From Dioctria linearis (taxonomy: Eukaryota > Arthropoda > Insecta > Diptera > Asilidae): a stretch of 64,000 nucleotides of DNA. The DNA is taken from the NCBI GenBank assembly GCA_963930735.1, contig OZ005740.1, forward strand, positions 232,306,050-232,370,049, written 5' to 3'. Every line of letters starts with the position of its first letter. The stretch's first letter is position 1. Both the position numbers and the translations under genes were made by a program. Below are positions 12,101 through 21,602 of the stretch, in pieces. The notes beneath the pieces were generated by a model. That model saw only the letters and a list, made by a program, of their open reading frames with translations. It searched no databases and was not told where the DNA came from.

Positions 12101-12118
12101 TGGTCCTTCGAGCCGGAT
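12101..12118 (+). promoter_or_regulatory. Primer binding site, complementary to the 3' end of tRNA-Tyr
   Basis: TGGTCCTTCGAGCCGG starts two bases after the LTR end. It is the reverse complement of the acceptor and T-arm 3' end typical of eukaryotic tRNA-Tyr plus CCA. This position and match identify a minus-strand primer site. The same string is common next to BEL/Pao LTRs in insects, from general knowledge. Confidence 0.8.
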
Positions 12119-12239
12119 AACTCAGCTATTCAAACATTGAATTGAGAAAACATATGTATATTGCTTATTATATCACAGTGAGAAAAACTAAGACTCTCTA
12201 TACAAAATGGTCAAAAATGGAAGGCCTATATAAAAAACA

Positions 12240-13030
12240 TTTGAGAGAAGGCAAAATGAAGACTGTCAAATCGACATAAAAACGCTTACAAGCGTTTACC
12301 GAGTACTGGAAAGAATTCCAAACTCGACATAGATCAATAAAAATCTAATAGGAAAAGCTGCAAAGGTGCTCAGGCATTACGAACTATACGATGCAAATTA
12401 TCAGGCAGATTAGCAGCTCCTAAAAGAACGCTATTCACACAAGCGAATATTGGTTAACGTACAACTAAAGAAATTATTGTATCTCCCATCTATAAACTAT
12501 GATACCGCTGAAAATATCAAAATGCTATTGGACAATATAACCGAAGCATTACTTGCTTTGCAGAAGTAAAAACTAAGAATTGGGATCCAAGAGTCATTTA
12601 TTTGATCGTACAGAAACTACACCCAGACACATACCAGTTATGGGAGCAAAGTTTACAGAGTAGCACAGAACTTGAATTAAAAACTTTAACAACATTTTTA
12701 GAGTCTCGCTTCCGAGCTATAGAAATGATGGGAAGCAAAAATGCGACGTCATCCAATATGACACAGAAAAAGCCATTCTCACACAAACCAACATACGGAC
12801 TCTTGAACAAAACTAAGTCCAATACCAATACACCCACCTACAAAAAATCCGCTTGCAGTCATTGCAAGGGTGATCATATAATATTTCATTGTCCGACCTT
12901 CAGAAGTTGTCACAAATAAGAATTTATGCAAATATTGCTTATCACCTAACCTCTCAACCTCAAATTGCACTAGCAGTAAAAAGTGTTATCATTGCCGCAA
13001 GAATCATAACACATTGCTCCACTATGAGCG
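12240..13030 (+). pseudogene. BEL/Pao Gag fragment
   Basis: Around 12,345-12,567 the frame reads LIGKAAKVLRHYELYDANY, then ERYSHKRILVNVQLKKLL. This is the DUF1759 region of BEL/Pao Gag, with one stop after NYQAD and another after EALLALQK. The next frame (12602-12919) reads IVQKLHPDTYQLWEQSL and FLESRFRAIE, followed by a C-x2-C-x3-H-x4-C cluster (CSHCKGDHIIFHC). Just downstream a second cysteine cluster (CKYCL, CYHCRKNHNTLLH) appears in other frames. Several stops make it non-functional. Confidence 0.8.
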
Positions 13031-13169
13031 ATACTATTCCGTGACAGAATCACCTAATCAATCCGCCCAAAATTCCAATATGGAAGCTGAACTAAGCACA
13101 CCGGCATATAGAAATAATGAACAACAAGTTCAAAATTGTCTAACCTCAAACCTAAAAAGAGCTCTACTT

Positions 13170-13690
13170 GATAAATGTCACTGCACCATCCGGAATCTCG
13201 ATGACATTCCGAGCGTTAATAGACTCTGAGTCACAAGTATCCATTATGACTACTACAACTTAAAGAATTCCAAAAACTAATTGGACTTGATACTACACCC
13301 ACCAATACAGTCGTTCAGCAAGCCACAATTACAGTTAATTCTCTACACGCCAATTTTGAAATAGCAAGCAACATGCTCGTGATCAGAAAAATCACAGATT
13401 TACTGCCAACAAATACAATTGAAGTGTCAAACTGGAGACACATTACCAACCTCCCGCTAGCAGATCCTATGTTCTCAATTCCAGAACAAATCGACATTCT
13501 TCTTGCAGCAGAAGTCTACGCCGCTATTATTAAAAATGGTATAAAGAGAGAATCTGGCAACTCTCCAATAGCCCAAAGTACAGAATTGGGTTGGATTCTG
13601 GTCGGAGCTGTACCAGAAGCAAAACGCGCGACCGACTGTGCTATCCACCGACACTACAACATACATCAAGTCAGACAATAAGTTAAAAAC
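13170..13690 (+). pseudogene. BEL/Pao aspartic protease fragment (DUF1758-like)
   Basis: At about 13,210-13,260 a frame reads RALIDSESQVSIMTTTT. The family pattern has a glycine after D-S, and here it is glutamate, so the catalytic loop is altered. The frame at 13373-13681 reads LPLADPMFSIPEQIDILLAAE and ends TELGWILVGAV, which is the characteristic C-terminal part of this retroelement protease. A stop and a frameshift lie between the two pieces. RT, RNase H and integrase are absent downstream, so the element is internally deleted. Confidence 0.75.
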
Positions 13691-14436
13691 AGTTTGGAAA
13701 CGCACCACTGCGCCAACAGTATAACTTAAAGATAGACTCTACACAAAAACAAGAAAATATGAACATGTATCAATCAAAACTCATTATACACCTCAACACC
13801 AAGAATACCAGAGAGAAAGTTGGAGAAATGCGCCAAATAAAGCATTAAAGCACAACGCCTTAACCACATTCTCCACCATTAGCACAAAAAGGAAACTATC
13901 GCTATCTCGATCAGGTTCAGCTACTTAACAGCCGACACAAACTAAACTCGATCGTAGAGAGACTCAGAATAGATCAGTACTAGATGGCCTCACTATAGTC
14001 CAAAACATTCTCACTCTGTACCATTTATGCAAGAGAATACTAATTCCCCAGCGACACAAACTGAAGTGGAATATCTCCATACTTTACATAAAAGCACAAG
14101 TGGAAGAATGAGAAAGAAAATAAAAAAAAATAGGTACTCTCGTTCCAATTAAAGAAAACCAATATCAAAAAATGTGCCCTCTCCCTTTAACGTGCACATC
14201 TCGACAATAATTTAAAACCCCTCCAATAGCCCACTACTCTTTGGCAGCACTAAATTTCAAAATTTGCCGATATGTTTGAATATAAACAAGTTCAAAATCT
14301 GCGAAAATTCACTTCAGTGTTTTAAAAGTTGTCAAGTAAAAATCAAGTGCAGTTTAATTTTTCGTTTTCCCTTTTTATTTTTGAGTTTACTTTTTATTCT
14401 TGTGCCATGTAGGAATTACTGATCGTTGACCATACA
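13691..14436. other. No recognisable domain between protease and copy B
   Basis: Where a BEL/Pao element should have RT, RNase H and integrase (several kb) there are only about 750 bp of A-rich sequence with stops in all frames. This implies a large internal deletion. Confidence 0.6.
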
Positions 14437-15175
14437 TAATTCTTTATAAATTTCAACTTAGAGAAAGTTCTCTTGCAAGTCGGCGCCCCAAACGGCTACA
14501 GTAAGAAATACTTGCAAGATAACGACGATAGTTGGGACTAAATTATCCAGGTTGAACTATTGAATAAAGTGCAAAAGCTGTAAGGCCTTATCGTCTTCAG
14601 TGATTCAATATGTTCAGGTTTTAGAGAAGCTTGAATGAATTTAATCAACCTTATGCGTTCCAGTAGAAACTCATCCTTGTCGCTTTTGTCTGCTTCCAGC
14701 TTGGTTAAATCGATGCTGAGTGTGGGGCCTAAAAATTGTTGGAGTCAGGAACTCGAAACTGCTTGCGGGTTCATGCAACAGTTAAAATCTTGTTTTTTTA
14801 CTTCCTGGTTGATGCGATCAAGTGAAGAGAGTCTTTCGCCACGTAAGTCATCTTTATAAGCAAGCCCAGTGTTCAGGCCACACTGAGTTTTCCTTATATT
14901 CCCTCGATACCTTTCCTTCCCCAATTTTTGCTTCCTAAAAAAATACAAAAAAAAACACAAAGAATTCAATCTTTAAAATAATTTTAAAAAAAGTACTTAT
15001 CTAGTCCCTTTGATCCAGCGGCGTCAAAACACATCCCCACTTAAATTCGTCATCTAAAATATATAAAAATATAATTATTTTAAATTAAAAAAAAATTAAC
15101 AAACTCACCAAAAATCCATCATAAGTCCGATTATTTACGTTTGCAATGCCATCAAATGATATTACGTCACATCAT
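14437..15175. repeat. Duplicated block, copy B (pairs with 10330-11095)
   Basis: Same orientation and order as copy A. The antisense frame is present but carries extra indels: a lost base near 14,735 and a shorter segment at about 15,005-15,015. Copy B is therefore the more decayed or less constrained one. The matching acceptor-like sites are still visible on the minus strand. Confidence 0.75.
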
Positions 15176-15329
15176 ATATTCTTGCCTTCTACGCAGTCAG
15201 AGTTCAATGGAATGCAACTTTCAGCTCAAGCATTGCCAGGGGCAACCATCATGGAGCAGAGATATAGCGGTTTACGGCGGCTATAAAAAGGCGACGAGCC
15301 ACAGCAGCATCACCCATCCTCTCGCCATA

Positions 15330-16266
15330 GAATTTCTGACAATTATCGTCAATAATTGCCTCAATAATTCATACTTTCCTGATGCCTGGAGAACCGCGCG
15401 CATCGTCCCAATCCCAAAAAAGGAAACTCGAAAAACCTTAATGAATTCCGGCCAATCTCTCTTCTGTCCAACCTGTGCAAACTTTTCAAAAAAAATAGTC
15501 CGGCAACACATTGAAAATACCTGCCTCGACCTAGATATCAGGCAGGACACCCAATTCGGCTTCAAACCCCAGCATTCCACTTTTCAGGCTCTGCTCAAAT
15601 TCCTCTCTGATTCTACAAACGCCCTCAACAAAAGGGAGCAGACAGTAGGCTCCTTCCTTGATGTAGAGAAAGCGTTTAGCTCATTTTGGATAAACGAAGT
15701 AATATTCAAAATTATAAACCTCGAGTTCCCGCCTTATCTAACCCGGGTTATACAAAGCTTTCTGTCATCCCGGAATTTCTACATAGAAATCGAAAATGTC
15801 AAATCAAGGCAACGCCAGTCAGTGCTGGGGTCCCCCAAGGTTCGGTCCTCGGACCAACTCTCTTCAATCTTTTCTCCTATGATCAGCCTACCAAAGACTC
15901 AAATTCCACCACACTACTTTATGCTGATGATTCTCTTACGGACGCCCACTCCATGTCATCCATTTCGCTTCTACCAAAGTGGAGCGGCATGTCCTCAAAC
16001 TCGACGAGTTCTACAGAAAGTGGGGCATCAAAATAAACCTTAACAAATCTGAAATGATTTGCATCCGAAACCCCTCCAACCCAACCTCGCCACACGAGCC
16101 AACAACATCAAAATTGAAGTCAATAACGAAAAGCTTCAGCCTTCAAAGAACACCAAATATCTTGGTGTATCTTTCAATAATCTGTAGAAATTCAACAATC
16201 ACGCCAACCGGACCATGAGGAAAGCCAACTACGCTTACTCCCTACTCAACCCTATTATCAGAAGGA

Positions 16267-16307
<41 letters not shown>

Positions 16308-16870
16308 ATATATAAACAGCTCATCCGCCCAATCATCTGCTGTTGCTTCCCCATCTGACACACCATTTCGCCATCCTGAAGCAAATCAGCGCCCTTAAAA
16401 GAAAGATCTTAAGGGCTGGACAAGAGTGTACAGGAAACCTGACGGACACTACTTTCCCAACCCCTTCTTCTATGACAGTGCAAACATCACTTCAATCGAG
16501 GACTATCTCCTTTCTCTCGCGGTCAAACAACTTGAGAAGATCTCTCAACATCCTAACCTCCTCATTAGCCAGCTTTCAACGCAGCTTCAAGTTGAAGACT
16601 TCCACTACTTATCACCTCTTCACCTAATCAACTCGGAAACGAGAAACATTTATTACCTGGGGGAAAGATTTACTAACTTCACTAGTACAGGAAGCCACCA
16701 TCGTGGATAGGATACCATCCTGGCATCTCGATCATCGTGGGATTTATCAACGCTGGACCATTCTGGACTTTCGTGATATTTCTCATCATGTTGAAAGAAA
16801 CGCCAGTCTTCAACCCTCAGCAGGGTAGGGAAATCTCTAGCATTCTATACGTTCCCACTTCCATCCAACT
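15330..16870 (+). pseudogene. LINE reverse transcriptase fragment
   Basis: The frame at 15141-16043 carries YFPDAWRTARIVPIPKKE, QFGFKPQHSTFQALLKF and motif A as VGSFLDVEKAFSSFW. The conserved GVPQGSVLGP block and the YADDS motif lie in another frame at about 15,825-15,930, so at least one frameshift splits the domain. Further on are KINLNKSEMICI and, near 16,420-16,710, a C-terminal block reading RKPDGHYFPNPFFYDS and EDYLLSLAVKQLEK. No RNase H is visible. It is non-functional. Confidence 0.8.
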
Positions 16871-17122
16871 TCCCTATTCCTCTAAATCAAAAAATTGTTA
16901 AACAACAAGCGCAACAAGCTGTTAATAATTTCTCGACATCGCGTAACCTAAAGTTAATAATTATTCGAACAATTAAAGTGTAAAGTGATTCAAAGTCAAA
17001 AGTGAAACCTAGGGCAAAATTAAAGCCTGTACGTAATTTTTTTCAAATATCCCGGGATATCGGTTCGGTTTATAATTTCGCCATAATTCGTGTAGTTTCG
17101 TAAATCGCGTGTATCCTCCACC
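15336..17122 (+). mobile_element. 5'-truncated Jockey-like LINE inserted in LTR copy B
   Basis: The insert begins inside the RT reading frame and is bounded by AGAATTT at 15,329-15,335 and 17,123-17,129. Copy A has AGAATTT once (11,256-11,262) at the equivalent point, so it serves as the empty site. Truncation inside the ORF and a 7-bp duplication are typical of target-primed reverse transcription. No poly-A tail is seen at the 3' end, which is odd for the Jockey clade. Confidence 0.7.
16269..16303. repeat. (AT)n microsatellite
   Basis: About 17 AT repeats interrupt the LINE coding region. Confidence 0.9.
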
Positions 17123-17586
17123 AGAATTTAATCGGTTTCTTACGCTTTGCAAAAAATCTAATTTTTGCTTTCACCTAAGTAGGAATTTACTCCTACTGCA
17201 GAAATTTACTTCTGCTTTAATTCCATCCATAACCTAACCAGGAAATTACTCCTCCTGCAGAAATATACTTCTGCTTCACCTTATTCCTGATCTATTCTAG
17301 TAGTGAATATGAATTTGCTTTTAATTCTTATTGCATTAGCTTGATGCTACCTTTATTCAAATAAAGCGATAAATTTGTTTTTGACTTACAGTTTTTTAAC
17401 ATCCAAGCATTCGAGGTTTTTAAGTTCCATCCATCTTGTGGAGTACAGAACTATTTTGTATTGCCTTTTATGGTTAACATCATCGATAAAAAATGTTTGG
17501 TTATTACTGACCAGTGATTTGTACACAACTTGTTATGGTCCTCGATGTTATGGCAGACTATCTTTGTTCCAATACTGGCATTTTTA

Positions 17587-18226
17587 TACCCTAGATGAAA
17601 TCTATAGGGTATACTAAGTTTGCCATTCCATTTGTATCGCACAGAAATAATGATGGTTGAGCAAAATGGATTGGACACCCCCGCATAAAATTAAAAGTTA
17701 TTTTGATTTTTGCATGTCCGTCTGTCCGTCCGTGCGCACGATAACTCGAGAACGCGTTCACCTAAAAAGCTGAAATTTTGTACACGGACATTAAAAAAAA
17801 AAGTAAAATTAAGTTCGAAAATGAGACAAATCGGGCAACTCCTTCGTGGGTTGCCATACAAAAATTTCGTTTTCCACGATATATTTGGACACTACGTGAG
17901 AACACGTCGACATAGAAAGCTGAAATTTAATACATTGTGTTTTCAAAGTAATAGCAACGAAAATTTCAAAATGGGCTAAATCAGGCAACCCCTTCTTGGT
18001 GTTGGCATATAAAAATTTTGATTTTTTACATATACTGGTGAAAACGATCAGTCCTACACATTTTTATTGTACTATAAACTTCTTCAGAATAAGAAATCCT
18101 ATAAAATTGGTTATAATCATTTTTTCTGTCCGACGAGCCGTTCTAGAAATATATGCGAGAAACCAATGCAAAAAAATCTCAAGTGGGTGACCACACGAAA
18201 TTTTATACGGGCATTCATCTAGGGTA
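17587..18226. mobile_element. Non-autonomous Tc1/mariner-like element, family D copy 1
   Basis: The ends read CCCTAGATGAA and its reverse complement, flanked on both sides by TA (17,587-17,588 and 18,225-18,226). There is no coding capacity. Related sequence occurs at 42,846-43,370 (reverse), 44,430-44,535 (reverse) and 60,279-60,460. The interior contains a run of TCCGTCTG-type short repeats near 17,720. Confidence 0.75.
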
Positions 18227-19119
18227 TCATAAGAATTGGTCTTAGACCAATTATAGCTTTTTCTCTTGTTTATATTGTATTCCGTGATTTCCAAAGAGGG
18301 CATAAGAGTGCCGATAGTATTACTATTTTCAACTGTCAGGGTGATTGGTGGAATGCGTTAATGTTTGTTCCACTACTGTTAGAGTTCTTGAATTCCTTAC
18401 CCTTGGCATTTTGACTGCGCTAGATGATGAGCAGACTCGTCTTTAGTTCTTTTATCAAGGGCGGCTCCTCATTGGAAACAAAGGAAAAACTGCTTCCCTT
18501 AACAAACTGAAAAAATCCAAACATAAAAGACAAAACATTTAGCTTAAAATTGCAAAATTAAAACTCAAATTCATAGAAAAACACTGCAAAAAGTGGGCCC
18601 ACTTCTATATTGCTGATTCTTTCGGTCTAAACACCATATACCATCTGAAAGAGAGCTGTAAACAAGAAATAATTAAGTGGGTCTGCCGAAATAAATGTTT
18701 TAAAATTAATTATTAACAAAGGCAATATACTCATTAGATATACAGCAGAAATTCGAAAGTTTATATTATAATCGCTTTTTTTCAATGTTGGCACCGGCGG
18801 GCGTAAGAACTTTTTTTGACATAAGCAATTGAGCAAGGATAAGATAATGACTGTCTCATAATATTATGTCCGTTTCTGTTTAATTGCAAGACAATGTAGA
18901 ATTCTTGTTTCTATTTTTCGGATTCTGGCGGAGGAGTGGGGTATACCAATGTAAAATGTATTGAATATGAATGGTAATTAGTAAGAATGAATTATTTAGA
19001 TTTTTTACGTACGTTTCTTACGTTGTGGAAGGAGATATTCAGTGAAATTCTTGTGTTCACTTAATTATTTAATATTACTTATTAAACAATAGATTACAAA
19101 GCTGCTTCTCAGAGTTTTT
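18227..19119. other. No gene recognised
   Basis: AT-rich sequence with only short open frames. Nothing matches elsewhere in the window on inspection. Confidence 0.5.
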
Positions 19120-19390
19120 TTAATTAATTCAATAAGTTTTGACAATTCCTGTCACAAATGCATCTGCGGAGCGAAGTTTTTCAACTTTTAAGAGAGTTAA
19201 AACTTATTTAAGAAATTCCGATGGGGATGATCGATTGAGTAGCTTAGCACTTTTATCTATTAAAAAAAAGTTATTGGAAAATCTCCTTAGTAATGAAGAA
19301 TATTATAAAGAAATTATAAGTCATTTTGCATTGCAAAAATATAGAAGAATTAAGTTACATTACAAGTACCTACTAATTTCTATAATTGTG
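19120..19390 (+). pseudogene. hAT transposase C-terminal dimerisation domain
   Basis: The frame reads TIPVTNASAERSFSTFKRVK, YLRNS and DDRLSSLALLSIKKKL. This is the signature of the hAT-family dimerisation region (N-A-S-A-E-R-x-F-S followed by R-L-x-x-L-A-L-L-S-I). Nothing upstream resembles the catalytic part. The frame stays open to 19,528 but is AT-rich and hydrophobic after about 19,390. It is a fragment only. Confidence 0.85.
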
Positions 19391-19580
19391 GTTTTTAATC
19401 AATTTGCGTTTTGTTTTGTATTTTGTGCCCACAATTTGTTATTTGCAGGCTTAATATTTTGTTTATTATTATTATTATTATTTTCTACGGTAGTTAATAG
19501 ATGCCTAATTTATAATTTTTTACTATAAATTATGTTTTTACAATTTACCCAAACACTATACAATAATTTTAATTTAACTA

Positions 19581-19700
19581 TACCTTTTCAACTTCAAATT
19601 GAGACTAAACAATTTCAAATTGAAACTAAACAATTTCAAATTGAGACTAAACAATTTCAAAATGGGACTAAACAATTTTATATTGGGAATAAAAAATAAA
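19581..19700. repeat. Left TIR with 21-bp tandem repeats
   Basis: Five imperfect copies of a 21-bp unit (CAATTTCAAATTGAGACTAAA) follow the outermost bases. The core CAATTTCAAATTG is itself nearly palindromic. Such arrays at transposon ends are candidate transposase-binding sites, which is inference. Confidence 0.8.
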
Positions 19701-19859
19701 TAATTTATTACAGTTAATTTAAAGTAGATTTATTAGAAATATCTTAATTAATTAAAAATTGATAATTCTGTAATATTTTCTAGCCATAGTAGACGCAACT
19801 CGGTTAGAAAATATAATTCGCGAAAATATAACGAAGATAATTACAGTTCCGGGTATTAA

Positions 19860-20326
19860 TTAAAAAGTCATATCATTCATATTTATCGCGTCCGGTATAC
19901 ATTTTTGAATATGAGCGACGTGTCGGTTACAATTAGGAACAGTAATCATCGTCGTTATATTTTCGCGAATTATATTTTCTAGCCGTAGTAGACGGAACTC
20001 GGTCTGCGTCAAATTTGATCTGCCTTCACCAGCTAGGATTTGCGGCATTTGAATAGTCAAATCGCTTTTGACTCCAGATTTTAGGTTTGACCAAGCATAT
20101 TCAATTGTATTTAACATTGGGCTATATGGTGCGAGTCTTAGTAGGTGATTATTATGAAATTCAAGGAGCATTATCAATTATCATTACAATTGATGTTCGG
20201 TACATAATTTCAGCATTTCGAAGACAACGACGCATAAAGTCTTTTGCTTCTGATTTCTTAAATGATCCTCTTCTTATTTCATGATGAATTAAGCCCATAT
20301 TTCCTATAGATCCAATTACATGTATA
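19860..20326 (-). pseudogene. Tc1-like transposase, C-terminal part
   Basis: Beyond the MITE the minus strand reads HVIGSIGNMGLIHHEIRRG and SIVMIIDNAP, which holds the second catalytic aspartate. A stop then follows. A shifted frame resumes with LAPYSPMLNTIEYAWSNLK, carrying the catalytic glutamate. The aspartate-to-glutamate spacing is clearly shorter than the 34 residues usual in Tc1. A small deletion therefore lies near 20,150-20,170. The copy is inactive. Confidence 0.8.
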
Positions 20327-20820
20327 GGCGGAACCACAATAGAAATATACGTAAGTACATTTACTTACGTACAGCGAACGCGCCCTTCAATTTAACAGTC
20401 GTACACAAATTAACTTTAACTCGTGTGAGGGGAACTTTCGTTAAGTTTAAATATCCAATGATTAAAAGTGCAATGTAAAACTTAAAATGGAATAAAAACG
20501 GTACTGGTGAATTAATAGAAAGCACAAATCTTCAATAATTAATAATTAATTTTTTCACTTTTACCACTTTTTAAAATTTAACACATAAAATGTCATTCGG
20601 GCACTGCGCATTAATAGGAGGCACAAATCTTCAATTACATCAACTTCCATTTGTTAATTTTTTCACTTTTACCACTTTTCAAAATTGAAAACATTAAATA
20701 TCAAGATAATAACTCTTACGGAATGAGATATATATTTAGGCTAAAAGTATCAATTTTTTGTAAGTAAACCTCAGTCTCGTTTAATTTCGTAAAGTTATTC
20801 ACTTCTATTGTGGTTCAGCC
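20327..20820. mobile_element. 494-bp MITE inside the Tc1 transposase gene, copy 1
   Basis: The ends are GGCGGAACCACAATAGAA at the left and the complement of GGCTGAACCACAATAGAA at the right. TA flanks the element at 20,325-20,326 and 20,821-20,822. It has no coding capacity. A reverse-oriented relative lies at 23,588-24,068. Removing the element and one TA leaves the transposase reading frame continuous, which confirms its limits. Confidence 0.85.
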
Positions 20821-21376
20821 TAATATTAGATCCTCGACTGCCTGCTGCAATATGAGTGCAACGAGTTTCTTTCTTGGAACGACCTTTAATTCTCGATATA
20901 TATAAGTTAAAATTAGTTTCGTCCATGTAAAGAATCGGTGCATTGTTAGATTGATGTTCTAAAAGTTTTTGAACATAATCACATCGTTTTCTTTTATTAC
21001 TTTCAATGTTTGCTCTTTCAGGCTCTCTTCGAATGTCTTTCAACGTATATAGTAATCCATCAAAATGTTTTCTCAGACATTCCGCAGAAACAACAATTTG
21101 ATAATTATTTTGAAATTTATCTCTCAGTTGTTTTAAAGTTATTCTAGGATTTTCTTCAATACATCTTTCTATAAACAGTCGATGTTCATTAGTAATTTTT
21201 ATTTTTCGCTTCCCACCACGTTGTTGTTCAGGTATTTGTTGGTTTTTCACCCATCGACCAGTTGATTTCTTCACGCCTAAAGTTTTTACAAGTACCCTCC
21301 AATCTCCGTTATTATTACATAAAGCACAGACTTGCTTCCTTATATTATCTGCTTGAACTTTCTTAAAGTAAGACAT
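20795..21376 (-). pseudogene. Tc1-like transposase, N-terminal part
   Basis: I place the start at the ATG complementary to 21,374-21,376 (MSYFKKVQADNIRKQV), because the upstream codons are AT-rich filler. A helix-turn-helix region (WRVLVKTLGVKKSTGRWVKN) is followed by ITNEHRLFIERCIEENPRIT and the first catalytic aspartate in YMDETNF (GAC complement at 20,921-20,923). GRSKKETRC comes next. The frame runs into the MITE at 20,820 and stops inside it, so the last residues are not transposase. Confidence 0.85.
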
Positions 21377-21484
21377 TTTTAAGAATGAATTAATTATGGA
21401 TAAATTAATTAATAATGACTCTATATTAATAAAAGACACTTTATTTTATTTTTCAAAAACCTACTCAAATTTAAAATTGTTATA

Positions 21485-21600
21485 TTTGTTGGAATAAATT
21501 ATTTATTTTTTATTCCCAATTTGAAATTGTTTAGTCCCATTTTGAAATTGATTAGTCTCAATTTGAAATTGTTTAGTCTCAATTTGAAGTTGAAAAGGTA
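21485..21600. repeat. Right TIR with 21-bp tandem repeats
   Basis: Mirror image of the left TIR, with about four copies of the same 21-bp unit in inverse orientation. Confidence 0.8.
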
Positions 21601-21602
21601 TA

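Larger units (their letters stand above)
15176..17290 (+). mobile_element. BEL-type LTR copy B, split by a LINE insertion
   Basis: 15,176-15,335 matches LTR copy A from its left end through the TATA box. 17,123-17,290 matches copy A from AGAATTTAATCGG into the hairpin repeats. The 1.8 kb between is a LINE. After about 17,290 the match to copy A stops, so this LTR is also truncated at the right. Confidence 0.65.
19581..21600 (-). mobile_element. Tc1/mariner-superfamily (IS630-like) transposon with long TIRs
   Basis: TIRs of about 115 bp start TACCTTTTCAACTTC at the left and end with its complement at the right. TA flanks both ends (19,579-19,580 and 21,601-21,602). The minus strand encodes a transposase with an IS630/Tc1-type catalytic domain. 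A 494-bp MITE sits inside the gene. The total length without it would be about 1.5 kb, normal for this superfamily. Confidence 0.85.

Noticed and set aside
12101..12118. tRNA gene fragment (tRNA-Tyr-like string)
   Set aside because: Only the complement of the 3' end is present and it lies next to an LTR. It is a primer binding site and not a tRNA gene.
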